Assembly (NCBI GenBank): GCA_021740905.1
Contig: JAIOYV010000034.1
Coordinates: 1 to 64,000 of the forward strand
Length of the DNA: 64,000 bases
Source: Bacteroidales bacterium
Lineage (GTDB): Bacteria; Bacteroidota; Bacteroidia; Bacteroidales; M50B96
Direction: 5' to 3'
The notes beneath the pieces were generated by a model that was not told the DNA's origin, searched no databases, and worked only from the letters and a program-made list of their open reading frames with translations. This document shows, in pieces, positions 43,923 through 53,934 of the stretch. Numbering within the stretch: position 1 is the stretch's first letter; each line of letters opens with the position of its first letter. The position numbers and the translations under genes are program-made.

Positions 43923-45206
43923 TTAATCTAAAACCGATTGGTAAACCTCTTTTACTTTGAAGGCTGCATTTTCCCAAATCAGGTTATCTACTTCTTCCTT
44001 GCCATATTTGCTGAACATAGCCTCCAAACTATCGTATTTCAAAATTCCATAAATAGCATCGGCCATGGCGTCTATGTCCCAAAAATCGACTTTCACAGCA
44101 TGTTTCAGGATTTCAGAAACCCCCGATTGCTTTGAAATTATTACCGGTACATTGGACCGCATCGCTTCAAGGGGCGAAATACCAAAGGGTTCCGATACGG
44201 AAGGCATCACATATACATCGCTCATCTGGAACATATCATCTACTTCGGCACCTTTCAGGAATCCTGCAAAATGGAATTTGTCGGCTATCTTAAGCTCTGC
44301 CACACGACGTATTACCTTATTCATCATGTCGCCGCTACCGGCCATCACAAAACGTACGTTGGGATAATTTTGGAGGACCTTCGCGGCAGCTTCCACAAAA
44401 TATTCCGGCCCTTTCTGAAAAGTGATCCTTCCGAGGAAAGTCACAATTTTATCATCGATGCCCTTTGTGACCGATTTCTTTTTCTTCTTTTCAACCGGCT
44501 CAACGGCATTGTGCACAGCCACCACTTTATCGGGATCGATGCCATAGCGGTCGATCACAATGTTACGGGTCAGGTTGCTCACGGCAATTACTTTGTCGGC
44601 GGCTTGCATCCCTTCGCGCTCGATATCATATACCAATTGGTTCACATTTTCGCCACTTCGGTCGAATTCGGTGGCGTGCATGTGGACAACCAATGGTTTG
44701 CCTGAAATCTGTTTGGCTGCAATCCCGGCCCGGTAGGTCAACCAGTCGTGTGCATGGATCACATCAAAATCGTTTTCGGCGGCAATGGCCGAAGCAACCA
44801 AAGCATATCGGGCCACTTCTTCCATGAGGCTGGTGCCATATTTTCCGGTGAATTTAAAATCGCTCGAAAATACCGAATCGGTCACTACGGTTTTATCCAG
44901 TAATTTTTCTGTTGATAGTTTTTCAAATTCTTCGGGCGATAAATAGGGAAGTAGGTTTGAACCCACTTCGATATAGGTAAATTTTTTCCAAAATTCTTGC
45001 GTCGAAATCTCTCTTTTGGTCATCGAAACCCCCTCTGCCTGTTGTAGTTTTACAAAGCTTTGGTCTTCATCGCCAAAGGCTTTGGGTACCACAAACAATA
45101 CTTCTACATCGTGGAGGGACAGGCCCTTTGTAAGACCATAACATGCTGTTCCCAGTCCACCAGTAATGTGGGGAGGAAACTCCCATCCAAACATTAGTAC
45201 TTTCAT
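43923..45206 (-). CDS. GT4 glycosyltransferase of the glycogen cluster
   Basis: A 427-residue GT-B retaining glycosyltransferase. FGWEFPPHITGGLGTACYGL (residues 6-25) is the glycogen/starch synthase-type acceptor loop, IHAHDWLTYRAGIAA follows, and the donor site shows FLGRITFQKGPEYFVEAA and MPSVSEPFGISPLEAM with the conserved E-x7-E. The position between the debranching enzyme and GH57 suggests a role in alpha-glucan synthesis or priming. The exact donor and acceptor are not evident. Confidence 0.87.
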   Translation of the reverse strand: MKVLMFGWEFPPHITGGLGTACYGLTKGLSLHDVEVLFVVPKAFGDEDQSFVKLQQAEGVSMTKREISTQEFWKKFTYIEVGSNLLPYLSPEEFEKLSTEKLLDKTVVTDSVFSSDFKFTGKYGTSLMEEVARYALVASAIAAENDFDVIHAHDWLTYRAGIAAKQISGKPLVVHMHATEFDRSGENVNQLVYDIEREGMQAADKVIAVSNLTRNIVIDRYGIDPDKVVAVHNAVEPVEKKKKKSVTKGIDDKIVTFLGRITFQKGPEYFVEAAAKVLQNYPNVRFVMAGSGDMMNKVIRRVAELKIADKFHFAGFLKGAEVDDMFQMSDVYVMPSVSEPFGISPLEAMRSNVPVIISKQSGVSEILKHAVKVDFWDIDAMADAIYGILKYDSLEAMFSKYGKEEVDNLIWENAAFKVKEVYQSVLD

Positions 45207-45308
45207 ATTTTTATTTATTTCAGTATAAAGTAATTAGTATCGAGTATTTGGAGGTAAGTAATACCATCTCTTTGAGTTGTCTTTATACTTGATACTTTCT
45301 TCTTGATA

Positions 45309-47267
45309 CTATTCGCTATATATAGTTATTAATTCTTTTACTCTTAGCAATTCGGCTACACTTCCGGCATGGCTAATAGCACCACCTGGATGATTTGGTG
45401 GATCTCCATCGAACACTTCCGAAATAGTGCCTATCCCATGACGACTCATTTCTTTTTCGATCCCGTTGTAAAACTTCTTTATGAAATCGACCCCCGATTT
45501 TTCATGTAATTTCAAATATGCTTCAGCAAAATGTCCAATCAACCAGGGCCAAACTGTACCCTGGTGAATGGCATTGTTCCTACTGGCCTGATCGCCTTCG
45601 TACGTGCCTTTATAATTTGGATTTTTGGGCGATAAAGTCCGCAATCCTTTTTTTGTCAATAGTTCTTTCTGCACCTTATCAACAACTGCCTTTTTCATAT
45701 CTTTTGTTAGTGGAGAGAATGGTAGCGATGCTGCAAAAATCTGATTCGGACGAACAGCCCAATCAGTTATCTCATCGTTGACATAATCGGCCAGATAATT
45801 TCGTTCGCTTTTCCAAAATGTGTTAATAAATGATTTTTCGATTTTGCAAGGCAAGTCTTTCCATTCTTCGATAAACTCTTTGTCTTTGTTTTTTTCAGCA
45901 ACAACTATTGCAAACTGGACAGCATTGTACCACAAAGCATTAATTTCAACGGCATAACCTGTTCGGGGAGTAACTGGGGAACCATCAATCAAAGCATCCA
46001 TCCAGGTTACCGATACACCTTCGTGGCCTGCCCAAATAAGCCCATTTTCCGTCATTCTTATATTGAAGTCTGCACACTTTTTGAAGCCTTCTAAAATGGC
46101 CTTCATCTTTGCCCAGTATTTCTTTTTAATGTTGGCATAATTTCCGGTTTTATCGGCATATTGTTGAATCGTCCAGAAATACCACAAAGGAGCGTCTGCC
46201 GAGTTATAAGATGCATAATCGCCATATCCCATATTTGGAAAAAGTGCCCCGTTTAATTCCGAAGACATGGTATCTAACACCTCTTCGCAAGTTTTCACAT
46301 CACCTACTGATAAAGTGAGTCCAGGCAAGGCAATAAATGTGTTTCTGCCCCTACGTCCATACCAGGGGAACCCGGCATAAATTTCCACTTTTTCTTTACT
46401 CCTAACAATAAATTGCTGGGCGGCATTTTTCAAGTTATTATGAAAACTGTCTCGTGGTGTACGGGCAGTTAGTTCCTTATCAAATTGCTCGTTCAGCGAT
46501 TTGGCAGTCGTTTGTTTTACCCCTGCCGAGAAAATAATGCTCTCGCCTTTTTCAATATCGAATTCGAAATGACCGGGCACAAATAAGTCCTCTGAGTATT
46601 CGTAGCCCCTACGTTGTTCTTCGATGTACTCGATGTTCTTATACCAGTCAGGCAATGCCACAAAATCCGCCTTCTTCGATGTTTGCATATACAACCAGGG
46701 ATAATTGTTGTACATCTGCGATTTAATGCCATTGGGGATATTTTCAACATCGGTATTGGCATACGGGTTTTCTTTGCTTAAAGCATGTACACTACGGTAG
46801 GCCAAAAATGGCTGAAGCTTTATTTTTGTCGGGCTATGTGCGTCCAACAACGTATACCGCAAAAGTATCCTGGCTTCGTTTTGGATGAGGATCATTTCTT
46901 TTTTTAGCAATACGCCCCCAACCCTATATACGATGGTCGGCATGGGGTCCATCGTAAAGCTCATGGCATATTTATGCCCTTTGGGTTCCCAGACATTGCC
47001 TGGGTATTTGTGCACTCCCAGTCTAAATTCTGCACCGTGTTGAATCACAGTTTCGTCTAAATTGGATAGCAACACATGGTTTTGATTGTCGATCTCGGGA
47101 AGAGGGCAAACCAACAATCCATGATATTTTCGCGTGTTCGATCCAATAACAGTGGTGTTGGCATACGAGCCGGCCCTGTTCGATCGTAACAGTTCAACAT
47201 GTAAAGAATATTCAAGATTTATCAGGTGGTTTTTATCAATATCAAGGTAACTCATTTCAATTTTCAT
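45309..47267 (-). CDS. Glycogen debranching enzyme (amylo-alpha-1,6-glucosidase, GH133-like)
   Basis: A 652-residue protein. The N-terminal beta domain (SNRAGSYANTTVIGSNTRKYHG, truncated here to its key residues RAGSYANTT..RKYHG) is the GDE N-terminal fold. The C-terminal (alpha/alpha)6 barrel shows FPWYGRRGRNTFIALPGLTL, DAPLWYFWTIQQY, VSWMDA-like VTWMDALIDG and NAIHQGTVWPWLIGH. It hydrolyses 1,6-branches left by phosphorylase. It starts at ATG 47267, and an alternative ATG lies at 47255. It is the first gene of the minus-strand glycogen group; a 102-base gap separates it from the GT4 gene. Confidence 0.92.
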   Translation of the reverse strand: MKIEMSYLDIDKNHLINLEYSLHVELLRSNRAGSYANTTVIGSNTRKYHGLLVCPLPEIDNQNHVLLSNLDETVIQHGAEFRLGVHKYPGNVWEPKGHKYAMSFTMDPMPTIVYRVGGVLLKKEMILIQNEARILLRYTLLDAHSPTKIKLQPFLAYRSVHALSKENPYANTDVENIPNGIKSQMYNNYPWLYMQTSKKADFVALPDWYKNIEYIEEQRRGYEYSEDLFVPGHFEFDIEKGESIIFSAGVKQTTAKSLNEQFDKELTARTPRDSFHNNLKNAAQQFIVRSKEKVEIYAGFPWYGRRGRNTFIALPGLTLSVGDVKTCEEVLDTMSSELNGALFPNMGYGDYASYNSADAPLWYFWTIQQYADKTGNYANIKKKYWAKMKAILEGFKKCADFNIRMTENGLIWAGHEGVSVTWMDALIDGSPVTPRTGYAVEINALWYNAVQFAIVVAEKNKDKEFIEEWKDLPCKIEKSFINTFWKSERNYLADYVNDEITDWAVRPNQIFAASLPFSPLTKDMKKAVVDKVQKELLTKKGLRTLSPKNPNYKGTYEGDQASRNNAIHQGTVWPWLIGHFAEAYLKLHEKSGVDFIKKFYNGIEKEMSRHGIGTISEVFDGDPPNHPGGAISHAGSVAELLRVKELITIYSE

Positions 47268-47287
47268 TAAAAAATTAATACAATTCT

Positions 47288-47305
47288 ATAATTGTAAACA
47301 ATTAT
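47288..47305. promoter_or_regulatory. Inverted repeat upstream of the debranching enzyme gene
   Basis: ATAATTGT and ACAATTAT, 8-base perfect arms with a two-base spacer, end 21 bases before the ATG. It is a possible operator, but it is AT-rich, so chance is not excluded. Confidence 0.4.
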
Positions 47306-47440
47306 TTTTCAGCTATATATTCCTTACTCCCTGGGAATTTTTTCCAGCTTTAAAGGAAAATATTTTTTCCGAAAGGAGATTAAGATTAGGTTAAATTTTT
47401 CGGGGGAGAAAAGGGAACAATTCGAGTCATGCTCCAGGAG

Positions 47441-47536
47441 TGGAATATCCCAAAACCAAAAAACCCCAGACTCTCGCCCAGGGTTACATTATATTATTTG
47501 TATAAAGTATTATCCTTTCAATGCTTCAACACCAGG
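47441..47536 (-). repeat. Direct repeat copy A: duplicated atpG tail and terminator
   Basis: This stretch aligns along its whole length with 51291-51386. Shared blocks include ATCCCAAAACCAAAAAACCCC and ATCCTTTCA.TGC. Read on the minus strand, copy A still encodes EALKG-stop (preceded by GV), matching the GAEALKG-stop end of atpG. It is therefore a duplicated end of atpG with its terminator, now beyond the stop of the giant repeat-protein gene. Confidence 0.75.
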
Positions 47537-47538
47537 AT

Positions 47539-50500
47539 TTAATCTTTCAACACCTTAAATACCAAAACCTGATCATTTCTTCTAATGGACAGAAAATAGA
47601 TACCCTGTGAGAAACCAATAAAACTAAACGCAGCAGGACTTTCGGATATTTGTCTGACATATATCTCCTTCCCTAAAACACTGTAAAACCGCACCATGTA
47701 ACCTGGTCTTAGGTTTTCAATTAACAAGATATCATTTACAGGATTTGGGGATATTGAAATATCAGAACCTATTAATTCTGAAACATCAGAAAAAGTAAAA
47801 CAATCCGATGTATCAGTCCCACATTCATTGCTGACAATGACGGCATAACTTCCAAGAGTCATAGGGGTAAAAGTATTCGTTGTTTCATTCGGGACAGGGT
47901 TTAATGTGGCACAGTCGATCCACTGATAACTTGTGTGTAGCATAAGTTCGGTGGTCAAGATATTCCCATTGAATAGGTCAATAACAGGATCGGGGGTGAA
48001 AATCAGGGTAAGGTCGAGGTTGATAAGAGAATCGCATCCATCCACACTTTGCAAACTTTGCGTATAGGAACCCGAAGCATTGTAAGCCACGCTGTTTAAC
48101 CAATATTCATCGCAGGCCGAATCAACCAGGTTAACTTCAAAAACAGGAAGTATATTCAAATTTAAGGTAATGAGGCTATCACAACCCGCTGCATTCGTCG
48201 AGGTGTAAGTAGCGCTATTATTGCTACTGGTGTATGTATTTCCATCAATCCAGGTATAAGAACCACAGGCCGTGACTTCATCAAAACCTGCACTTGATTC
48301 GTTAATGGTAAGATTAAGATGTACGATACTATCGCATCCTGCTGTAGTACTCAAAGTGTAAGTCGCCGTATTATTGTTACCGGTGTATGTGTTTCCGTCA
48401 ATCCAGGTAGTTGAATCGCAGGCTGTGATTGCATCATAACCAACTGTTGATTCATTTATGATTAGATCGAGATGAATGATACTATCGCATCCTGCCGCGG
48501 TGTTCATAGTGTAAGTTGCCGTGTTGTTGCTACTGGTATATGTATTTCCATCCATCCATGTGTATGAATCACAGGCAGAGATCTGATCATACGTTTCGGT
48601 GGTTTCATTAATAGTAAGATCAAGATGTATAATGCTATCGCAACCCACAGAATTAGTCAAATAATAAGTAGCTGTATTATTGCTGCTGGTATATGTGATT
48701 CCATTAATCCAGGTATAAGAATCACAAGCAATGATTTCATCATACACCTGGGTTGATTCAATAATGGTTAGGTTAAGATATATGACACTATCACAACCAG
48801 CTGTATTTGTTAAAGTATAGGTTGCCGTGTTATTGTTACTGGTATAGGTATTTCCATCAAACCAATAATAATAATCACAAGTTGTGGTTTCATCAACCAT
48901 TACGGTTGATTCATTTACGGTAAGATCAAGATGTATGATACTATCGCAACCAGCTGCATTGGTCAAAATGTAAGTAGCTGTATTATTGCTACTGGTATAC
49001 GTATTTCCATCCATCCAGGTATAGGAGTCACAAACTGTGATTTGATCATACAAATTTGTTGATTCATTAATGGTTAGGTTGAGATGAACAATACTATCGC
49101 AACCGGCTGCATTAGTCAATGTGTGAGTTGCTGTATTGTTGCTACTGGTGTAAGTAATTCCATCCATCCAAGTATAAGAATCACAAGCTGTGATTTCATC
49201 AAAACTTTCAGTCGATTCAAGGATCGTTAAATCTAAAAACATTGTAATGATGCTATCGCACGCATCGGCATTTATCATTGTGTAAACAGCCGTATTGTTG
49301 CTACTGGTATATGTAATACCATCAATCCAGGTATAAGAATCACAAGCTATAACTTCATCAGAGTAGGTAAGGGAATCAAAAAAGACTAAATTCAAGTGTA
49401 TGATGCTATCACACCCTAAACTATTTGTCAGTGTGTCAGTTGCTATATTATTACTGCTGGTATAGGTGTTTCCATCTATCCATGTATAGGGCTCGCAAGT
49501 ATAAATTTCATCATAGCTTTCGCTTGCTTCATTGATGGTTAGGTTTAGACGGATAACACTATCACAACCTATACTATTGATAAGGGTGTCGTAATAAATT
49601 CCTGAATTGGTATATAGTTGATTCGTTTGTGCCCAAAAATATTCGTCACAGGCATCAGCAAATATATTAGAATCTGAAGGAGCACAAGTATTCAGTTTTA
49701 AAAGATAATCTGCACCAAATGGGAAGGCATTTGACATAAGTAAATGCATATCAATAGAATCGGGGTCGAAATCCACAATATCGTCCAAATGACCCGCGAC
49801 ATAAATCGCATTGTCTATCCATTTTAGTCCCCAGGAATAATTCCATGAAGGTTCCATATTATGTAAAAGTCCGGCCCAAATAAAATCGCCTTCCGGTTCC
49901 AAGGTAAGGACATAAGTTTCTTTTCCGGTAAGATAATTTGTGGTAAGGTTAAATGAATCAGCGGATAGGTCAAAATCACATGTTCCCCGCATGTTCCCGC
50001 TAATGGCTATTTGATTGGATGTGTTTAGCGAAACATTCCAACCTTCGATAATAAGGGAGGAACGATACCCCTGACCCCATAAAAAATTTGCCGCAGAGTC
50101 CCACATAGCTACAACAGTTTGCACCGAATCGAGTAAGTAAACAGAATTACTATCAGGATCTAAGTCCACTTGCAATAACATGTTATTGGTGCCGGTCAAT
50201 ACTAAATTATCATAAGAATCAATGTCCAGATCCAACACATGATAACTAGTATTGCCATAATTTTTGAACCACTCAACTGATCCGGCAGAGTCAAGCTTTA
50301 AAACATAGCCACTACCATCTGCCACATAATACTCTTCAACTGTTGTGTTGTTAATTTTTATGTTTAAGGAATCATGAAAATAGCCCCCAACATACAGGTT
50401 GTTAGCCGAATTTATCACTATAGAAGAGGCATGTAATGATAGTGTTGCGTCAAATGGCGTTACCCATTTAATCTGTCCGGCAGTGTCGTATTTACAAACA

Positions 50501-51117
50501 AATCCTCCAGCTTCTCCATTATAAGGATTGATTATTGAATCGTTTTTGATATAGTAACGAAACTCACCACAGACATATAAATTATCTTCATTATCAAGAA
50601 CTGATCTTCGGGTTGCAAATTGATACGAACGCAGCACTGCATTGTGCCATATATAATTACCATCCAGATCGAGTTTGAGGACAAACGATATTTCATCGGA
50701 ATTGGTGGTTGTTAATAAAGCATCGTTGGGGCCCGGGTCGAAATCGTAGGTACCGGATTGATTCTGAATATGCCCAGAGATATAGACATAGTTCCCTCTA
50801 CATTTAACTTCTCTTGGCCGGACAACTCCCCAACCGGAAAGTCTTTCAATAAATTTTGTCCAGATCACATTTCCGGCGGGGTCAAACTTGTATACAGCTC
50901 CGCAATATTGAGAGGGACCATTTAAAAGACCTGCATTGTCGAGGCTGAAGTCGGTTAAAGTATCCCCTACGCTAACAGTATAAATATTATTGTACTGGTC
51001 CACATCCACTTCCGAAAATGAATGTTCGCCATAAATGTGGGCCCATTCAAATACCTGGGCATTGATCAATTGTGTCACAAACAAAAAAAGTGAAATCAAA
51101 AAAGTAGTCTTTTTCAT
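47539..51117 (-). CDS. Giant T9SS-exported protein with eleven 51-residue repeats
   Basis: A 1192-residue protein from ATG 51117, which starts a clear signal peptide (MKKTTFLISLFLFVTQLINA). The longer frame to 51339 runs into the duplicated atpG terminator and is not used. Residues about 20-480 are SBBP-like propeller repeats (YKFDPAGNVIWTKF, LKLDSAGSVEWFKNYG). Residues 490-1051 are eleven units of about 51 residues, each beginning C(D/E)SYTW and containing TYTSSNNTATYTLTN, AGCDSIIHLNLTI. The tail has an Ig-like part (SYAVIVSNECGTDTSDCF) and a T9SS type A sorting domain (ISISPNPVNDILLI). It is probably a long adhesin or stalk on the cell surface. Two Cys per unit could form disulfides within or between repeats. 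Confidence 0.87.
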   Translation of the reverse strand: MKKTTFLISLFLFVTQLINAQVFEWAHIYGEHSFSEVDVDQYNNIYTVSVGDTLTDFSLDNAGLLNGPSQYCGAVYKFDPAGNVIWTKFIERLSGWGVVRPREVKCRGNYVYISGHIQNQSGTYDFDPGPNDALLTTTNSDEISFVLKLDLDGNYIWHNAVLRSYQFATRRSVLDNEDNLYVCGEFRYYIKNDSIINPYNGEAGGFVCKYDTAGQIKWVTPFDATLSLHASSIVINSANNLYVGGYFHDSLNIKINNTTVEEYYVADGSGYVLKLDSAGSVEWFKNYGNTSYHVLDLDIDSYDNLVLTGTNNMLLQVDLDPDSNSVYLLDSVQTVVAMWDSAANFLWGQGYRSSLIIEGWNVSLNTSNQIAISGNMRGTCDFDLSADSFNLTTNYLTGKETYVLTLEPEGDFIWAGLLHNMEPSWNYSWGLKWIDNAIYVAGHLDDIVDFDPDSIDMHLLMSNAFPFGADYLLKLNTCAPSDSNIFADACDEYFWAQTNQLYTNSGIYYDTLINSIGCDSVIRLNLTINEASESYDEIYTCEPYTWIDGNTYTSSNNIATDTLTNSLGCDSIIHLNLVFFDSLTYSDEVIACDSYTWIDGITYTSSNNTAVYTMINADACDSIITMFLDLTILESTESFDEITACDSYTWMDGITYTSSNNTATHTLTNAAGCDSIVHLNLTINESTNLYDQITVCDSYTWMDGNTYTSSNNTATYILTNAAGCDSIIHLDLTVNESTVMVDETTTCDYYYWFDGNTYTSNNNTATYTLTNTAGCDSVIYLNLTIIESTQVYDEIIACDSYTWINGITYTSSNNTATYYLTNSVGCDSIIHLDLTINETTETYDQISACDSYTWMDGNTYTSSNNTATYTMNTAAGCDSIIHLDLIINESTVGYDAITACDSTTWIDGNTYTGNNNTATYTLSTTAGCDSIVHLNLTINESSAGFDEVTACGSYTWIDGNTYTSSNNSATYTSTNAAGCDSLITLNLNILPVFEVNLVDSACDEYWLNSVAYNASGSYTQSLQSVDGCDSLINLDLTLIFTPDPVIDLFNGNILTTELMLHTSYQWIDCATLNPVPNETTNTFTPMTLGSYAVIVSNECGTDTSDCFTFSDVSELIGSDISISPNPVNDILLIENLRPGYMVRFYSVLGKEIYVRQISESPAAFSFIGFSQGIYFLSIRRNDQVLVFKVLKD
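47965..49650 (-). repeat. Eleven tandem ~153-bp coding repeats
   Basis: Each unit codes for about 51 residues with Cys at unit position 1 and in GCDS. Units 3-9 are the most alike; the first and last are divergent, as usual when an array grows in the middle. Confidence 0.88.
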
Positions 51118-51290
51118 GGTGATTGAAATTAATTTACAAATTATGGTTCTGTAAAAAAGTGCTTTTTCCAAAATCAAAGGTACATATATTTTTATCGAAA
51201 AAACGAATTTGAAAATTCTCGCTGCGATTTTATCAAAACATTCAAGTAACCAAATTTGAACAGTTGAGATAGTCGCTATGTGAGTATATG

Positions 51291-51386
51291 GGAGAATCCC
51301 AAAACCAAAAAACCCCGGACATTTGCCAAGGGTTTTCATTTATAATATTTTCAAAAAGGGTTATCCTTTCAGTGCCTCGGCACCAC
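51291..51386 (-). repeat. Direct repeat copy B: end of atpG with its terminator
   Basis: The parental copy of the repeat at 47441-47536. It includes the last eight codons of atpG. A hairpin of AAAACCC with GGGGTTTT followed by T on the minus strand forms the terminator of the atp operon. Confidence 0.75.
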
Positions 51387-52245
51387 CCACAATTTCCAAA
51401 ATTTCGTTGGTAATGGCACTCTGGCGGGCTTTGTTGTAATGTAGCTTGAGTTCGCGGATAAGCTCGGTGGCATTGTCGGTGGCCTTGTGCATGGCGGTCA
51501 TACGGGCACCATGTTCTGATGCGTTCGAGTCTAATAGGGCTTTGTAAATTTGAACCTTTAAACTTTTTGGGATCAGTTCGTTTACAATATATTCTTTCGA
51601 TGGCTCAAAAATATAGTCCCTGTTTTGAGTAGCTGTATTTTCCTTATTTTCTTCTATTACAACAGGAAGAAATTGTTCTTTGGTCAATATTTGAACAGCT
51701 GCATTTTTAAATTGATTATAAACCAAATCAATTCGGGCATAGGTTCCATCAACAAATAAATCCATCAGCTCTTGAGCGATAGAAGAAACATTTTCAAAGA
51801 TCAGCTTTTCGTAGACGTCGTTATGGTTAGCAATTACATTAAATCCCTTTGATTTAAGCAAATCGCCTGATTTTTTTCCGATGGTGAGGAAGTCAACTTT
51901 TTTAGCTGCCAATAGATCACGGTAATCATTTTCGGCAAGTTCGATGGCACGTTTTACCACGTTGGCATTAAAGGCACCACACAAACCCCGGTTCGATGTT
52001 ACGGTTACGATCAGTACTTTTTTGATCTCGCGTTGCTGGCCATATTTGTTGTCCTCCCGGTCGTCGAGGCTGGCAGAAAGGCTTGTCAGGATTTCATGCA
52101 GTTTAATCGCATAAGGGCGCATTTGGACAATGGCATCCTGTGCGCGCTTCAACTTGGCAGCCGAAACCATTTTCATGGCCTGGGTAATCTGCCGGGTCGA
52201 AGTGACCGATGAAATCCTCGTACGTATTTCTTTTAAACTTCCCAT
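51361..52245 (-). CDS. atpG: ATP synthase F1 subunit gamma
   Basis: The 294-residue rotor shaft. LKEIRTRISSVTSTRQITQAMKMV at the N-terminus (key residues RI..V..TRQIT.AMKMV) and the C-terminal SEHGARMTAMHKATDNA and YNKARQSAITNEILEIVGGA are diagnostic. It is the last gene of the operon atpBEFHAG. Confidence 0.97.
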   Translation of the reverse strand: MGSLKEIRTRISSVTSTRQITQAMKMVSAAKLKRAQDAIVQMRPYAIKLHEILTSLSASLDDREDNKYGQQREIKKVLIVTVTSNRGLCGAFNANVVKRAIELAENDYRDLLAAKKVDFLTIGKKSGDLLKSKGFNVIANHNDVYEKLIFENVSSIAQELMDLFVDGTYARIDLVYNQFKNAAVQILTKEQFLPVVIEENKENTATQNRDYIFEPSKEYIVNELIPKSLKVQIYKALLDSNASEHGARMTAMHKATDNATELIRELKLHYNKARQSAITNEILEIVGGAEALKG

Positions 52246-52323
52246 TCTTTGTTATTGATTATTGATGAATGATTATTGATGAATAAGTTTTTGACGTATT
52301 TATCAATAATCATTAATCCTTTA
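52246..52323. repeat. Period-7 repeat between atpA and atpG
   Basis: TTGATTA, TTGATGA, ATGATTA, TTGATGA follow one another at about 52255-52284, and a complementary stretch (ATCAATAATCATTAATC) lies at 52303-52319, so the RNA could form a hairpin between the two genes. Confidence 0.55.
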
Positions 52324-53904
52324 TCATTTTTTATAGTCTGATGCTAGGTCTTTTGCTACTTTCTCAAGGATGGCAGTGACTTCATCTGTCAATTTGCCTT
52401 TGCGTAATTCTTCCAACGCTTCAGGGTGTTTGGCTTCGAGGAAATCGAGATATTTTGCTTCAAATTCTTTTACCTTGTTCACAGGAACATTGGATAAAAG
52501 GTCTTTTGTTCCGCAGAAAATTATAGCTACCTGTTTTTCAACCGATACCGGCGAATACTGCAACTGCTTCAGGATTTCAACGTTTCGTGCTCCTTTTCCG
52601 AGTACGGCTTTGGTGGCTGCATCGAGGTCGGAACCAAATTTCGAGAAAGCTTCCAGTTCGCGGTACTGTGCCTGGTCGAGTTTCAGGGTACCAGCCACTT
52701 TCTTCATCGACTTGATCTGAGCATTTCCACCTACCCTCGATACCGAAATACCAACGTTGATAGCGGGACGTACTCCGGCGTTAAATAGGTTCGACTCAAG
52801 GAAAATCTGACCATCGGTGATCGAAATTACGTTGGTGGGGATATAAGCCGAAACGTCGCCTGCCTGGGTTTCGATAATTGGAAGCGCAGTCAACGAACCT
52901 CCCCCTTTTATCAAATGCTTTATCGATTCCGGTACATCGTTCATCTGTTGCGCAATGCTATCGGCATTGATAATTTTCGCAGCCCGCTCTAATAATCTTG
53001 AGTGAAGATAAAATACATCGCCAGGATAGGCTTCCCGGCCTGGTGGACGACGGAGCAGCAAGGATACTTCACGATAGGAAACAGCCTGTTTCGACAAATC
53101 ATCGTAAATAATCAATGCAGCGCGGCCAGTATCGCGGAAAAATTCACCGATAGCAGCACCAGCATAAGGAGCATAAAATTGCATGGCCGCAGGGTCGGAT
53201 GCCGTGGCACAAACGATGGTAGTGTATTCCAAAGCCCCATTCTTTTCGAGGGTTTTGGCAATGTTGGCTACGGTCGATCCTTTTTGTCCAATGGCCACAT
53301 AAATACAATATACGGGTTCGCCTTTGGCATAAAATTCTTTTTGGTTGATAATAGTATCAATAGCAATGGCAGTCTTTCCTGTTTGGCGGTCACCGATGAT
53401 TAATTCGCGCTGGCCACGACCAATAGGGATCATCGAGTCGATAGCCTTGATACCAGTCTGCAATGGCTCGTTAACCGGCTGGCGGAAAATAACCCCAGGA
53501 GCTTTCCGTTCGAGAGGCATATTGAAGCGTTCGCCTTCAATTGGGCCACGGCCATCCAATGGATCGCCAATGGTGTTGATTACTCGTCCTAACATGCCTT
53601 CGCCCACATCGATAGAAGCAATTTTTTCGGTACGTTTTACGATATCTCCTTCTTTTATTTCGTCGGACTTACCCATTAAAACAACACCCACGTTGTCTTC
53701 TTCGAGGTTAAGCACAATCCCTTTCACTCCGTTTTCGAATTCAACCAGTTCGTTGGCTTGTACATTCGACAAGCCGTAAACACGGGCAATCCCATCGCCT
53801 ACCTGTAGTACAGAACCAATTTCCTCTAAATCGGATTCGGTTTTTAAGCCTTCGAGTTGTTGTTTTAAAATTTCAGAAACTTCTGCAGGTTTAATATCAG
53901 CCAT
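52324..53904 (-). CDS. atpA: ATP synthase F1 subunit alpha
   Basis: The 526-residue non-catalytic nucleotide-binding subunit. The P-loop [10 protein letters not shown] is near residue 170, [19 protein letters not shown] precedes it, and the alpha signature [36 protein letters not shown] follows. It lies between atpH and atpG. Its catalytic partner atpD is not in the window. Confidence 0.98.
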   Translation of the reverse strand: MADIKPAEVSEILKQQLEGLKTESDLEEIGSVLQVGDGIARVYGLSNVQANELVEFENGVKGIVLNLEEDNVGVVLMGKSDEIKEGDIVKRTEKIASIDVGEGMLGRVINTIGDPLDGRGPIEGERFNMPLERKAPGVIFRQPVNEPLQTGIKAIDSMIPIGRGQRELIIGDRQTGKTAIAIDTIINQKEFYAKGEPVYCIYVAIGQKGSTVANIAKTLEKNGALEYTTIVCATASDPAAMQFYAPYAGAAIGEFFRDTGRAALIIYDDLSKQAVSYREVSLLLRRPPGREAYPGDVFYLHSRLLERAAKIINADSIAQQMNDVPESIKHLIKGGGSLTALPIIETQAGDVSAYIPTNVISITDGQIFLESNLFNAGVRPAINVGISVSRVGGNAQIKSMKKVAGTLKLDQAQYRELEAFSKFGSDLDAATKAVLGKGARNVEILKQLQYSPVSVEKQVAIIFCGTKDLLSNVPVNKVKEFEAKYLDFLEAKHPEALEELRKGKLTDEVTAILEKVAKDLASDYKK

Positions 53905-53934
53905 AGCTATATTTTATTTCTATTATTTATCTAA

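Noticed and set aside
47965-49650. CRISPR or satellite DNA
   Set aside because: Period 153 bp in a continuous coding frame with conserved Cys and Trp; these are protein repeats.
51118-51339. 74 extra N-terminal residues on the giant repeat protein
   Set aside because: The extension would be translated from the atpG terminator region, and the signal peptide starts at ATG 51117.
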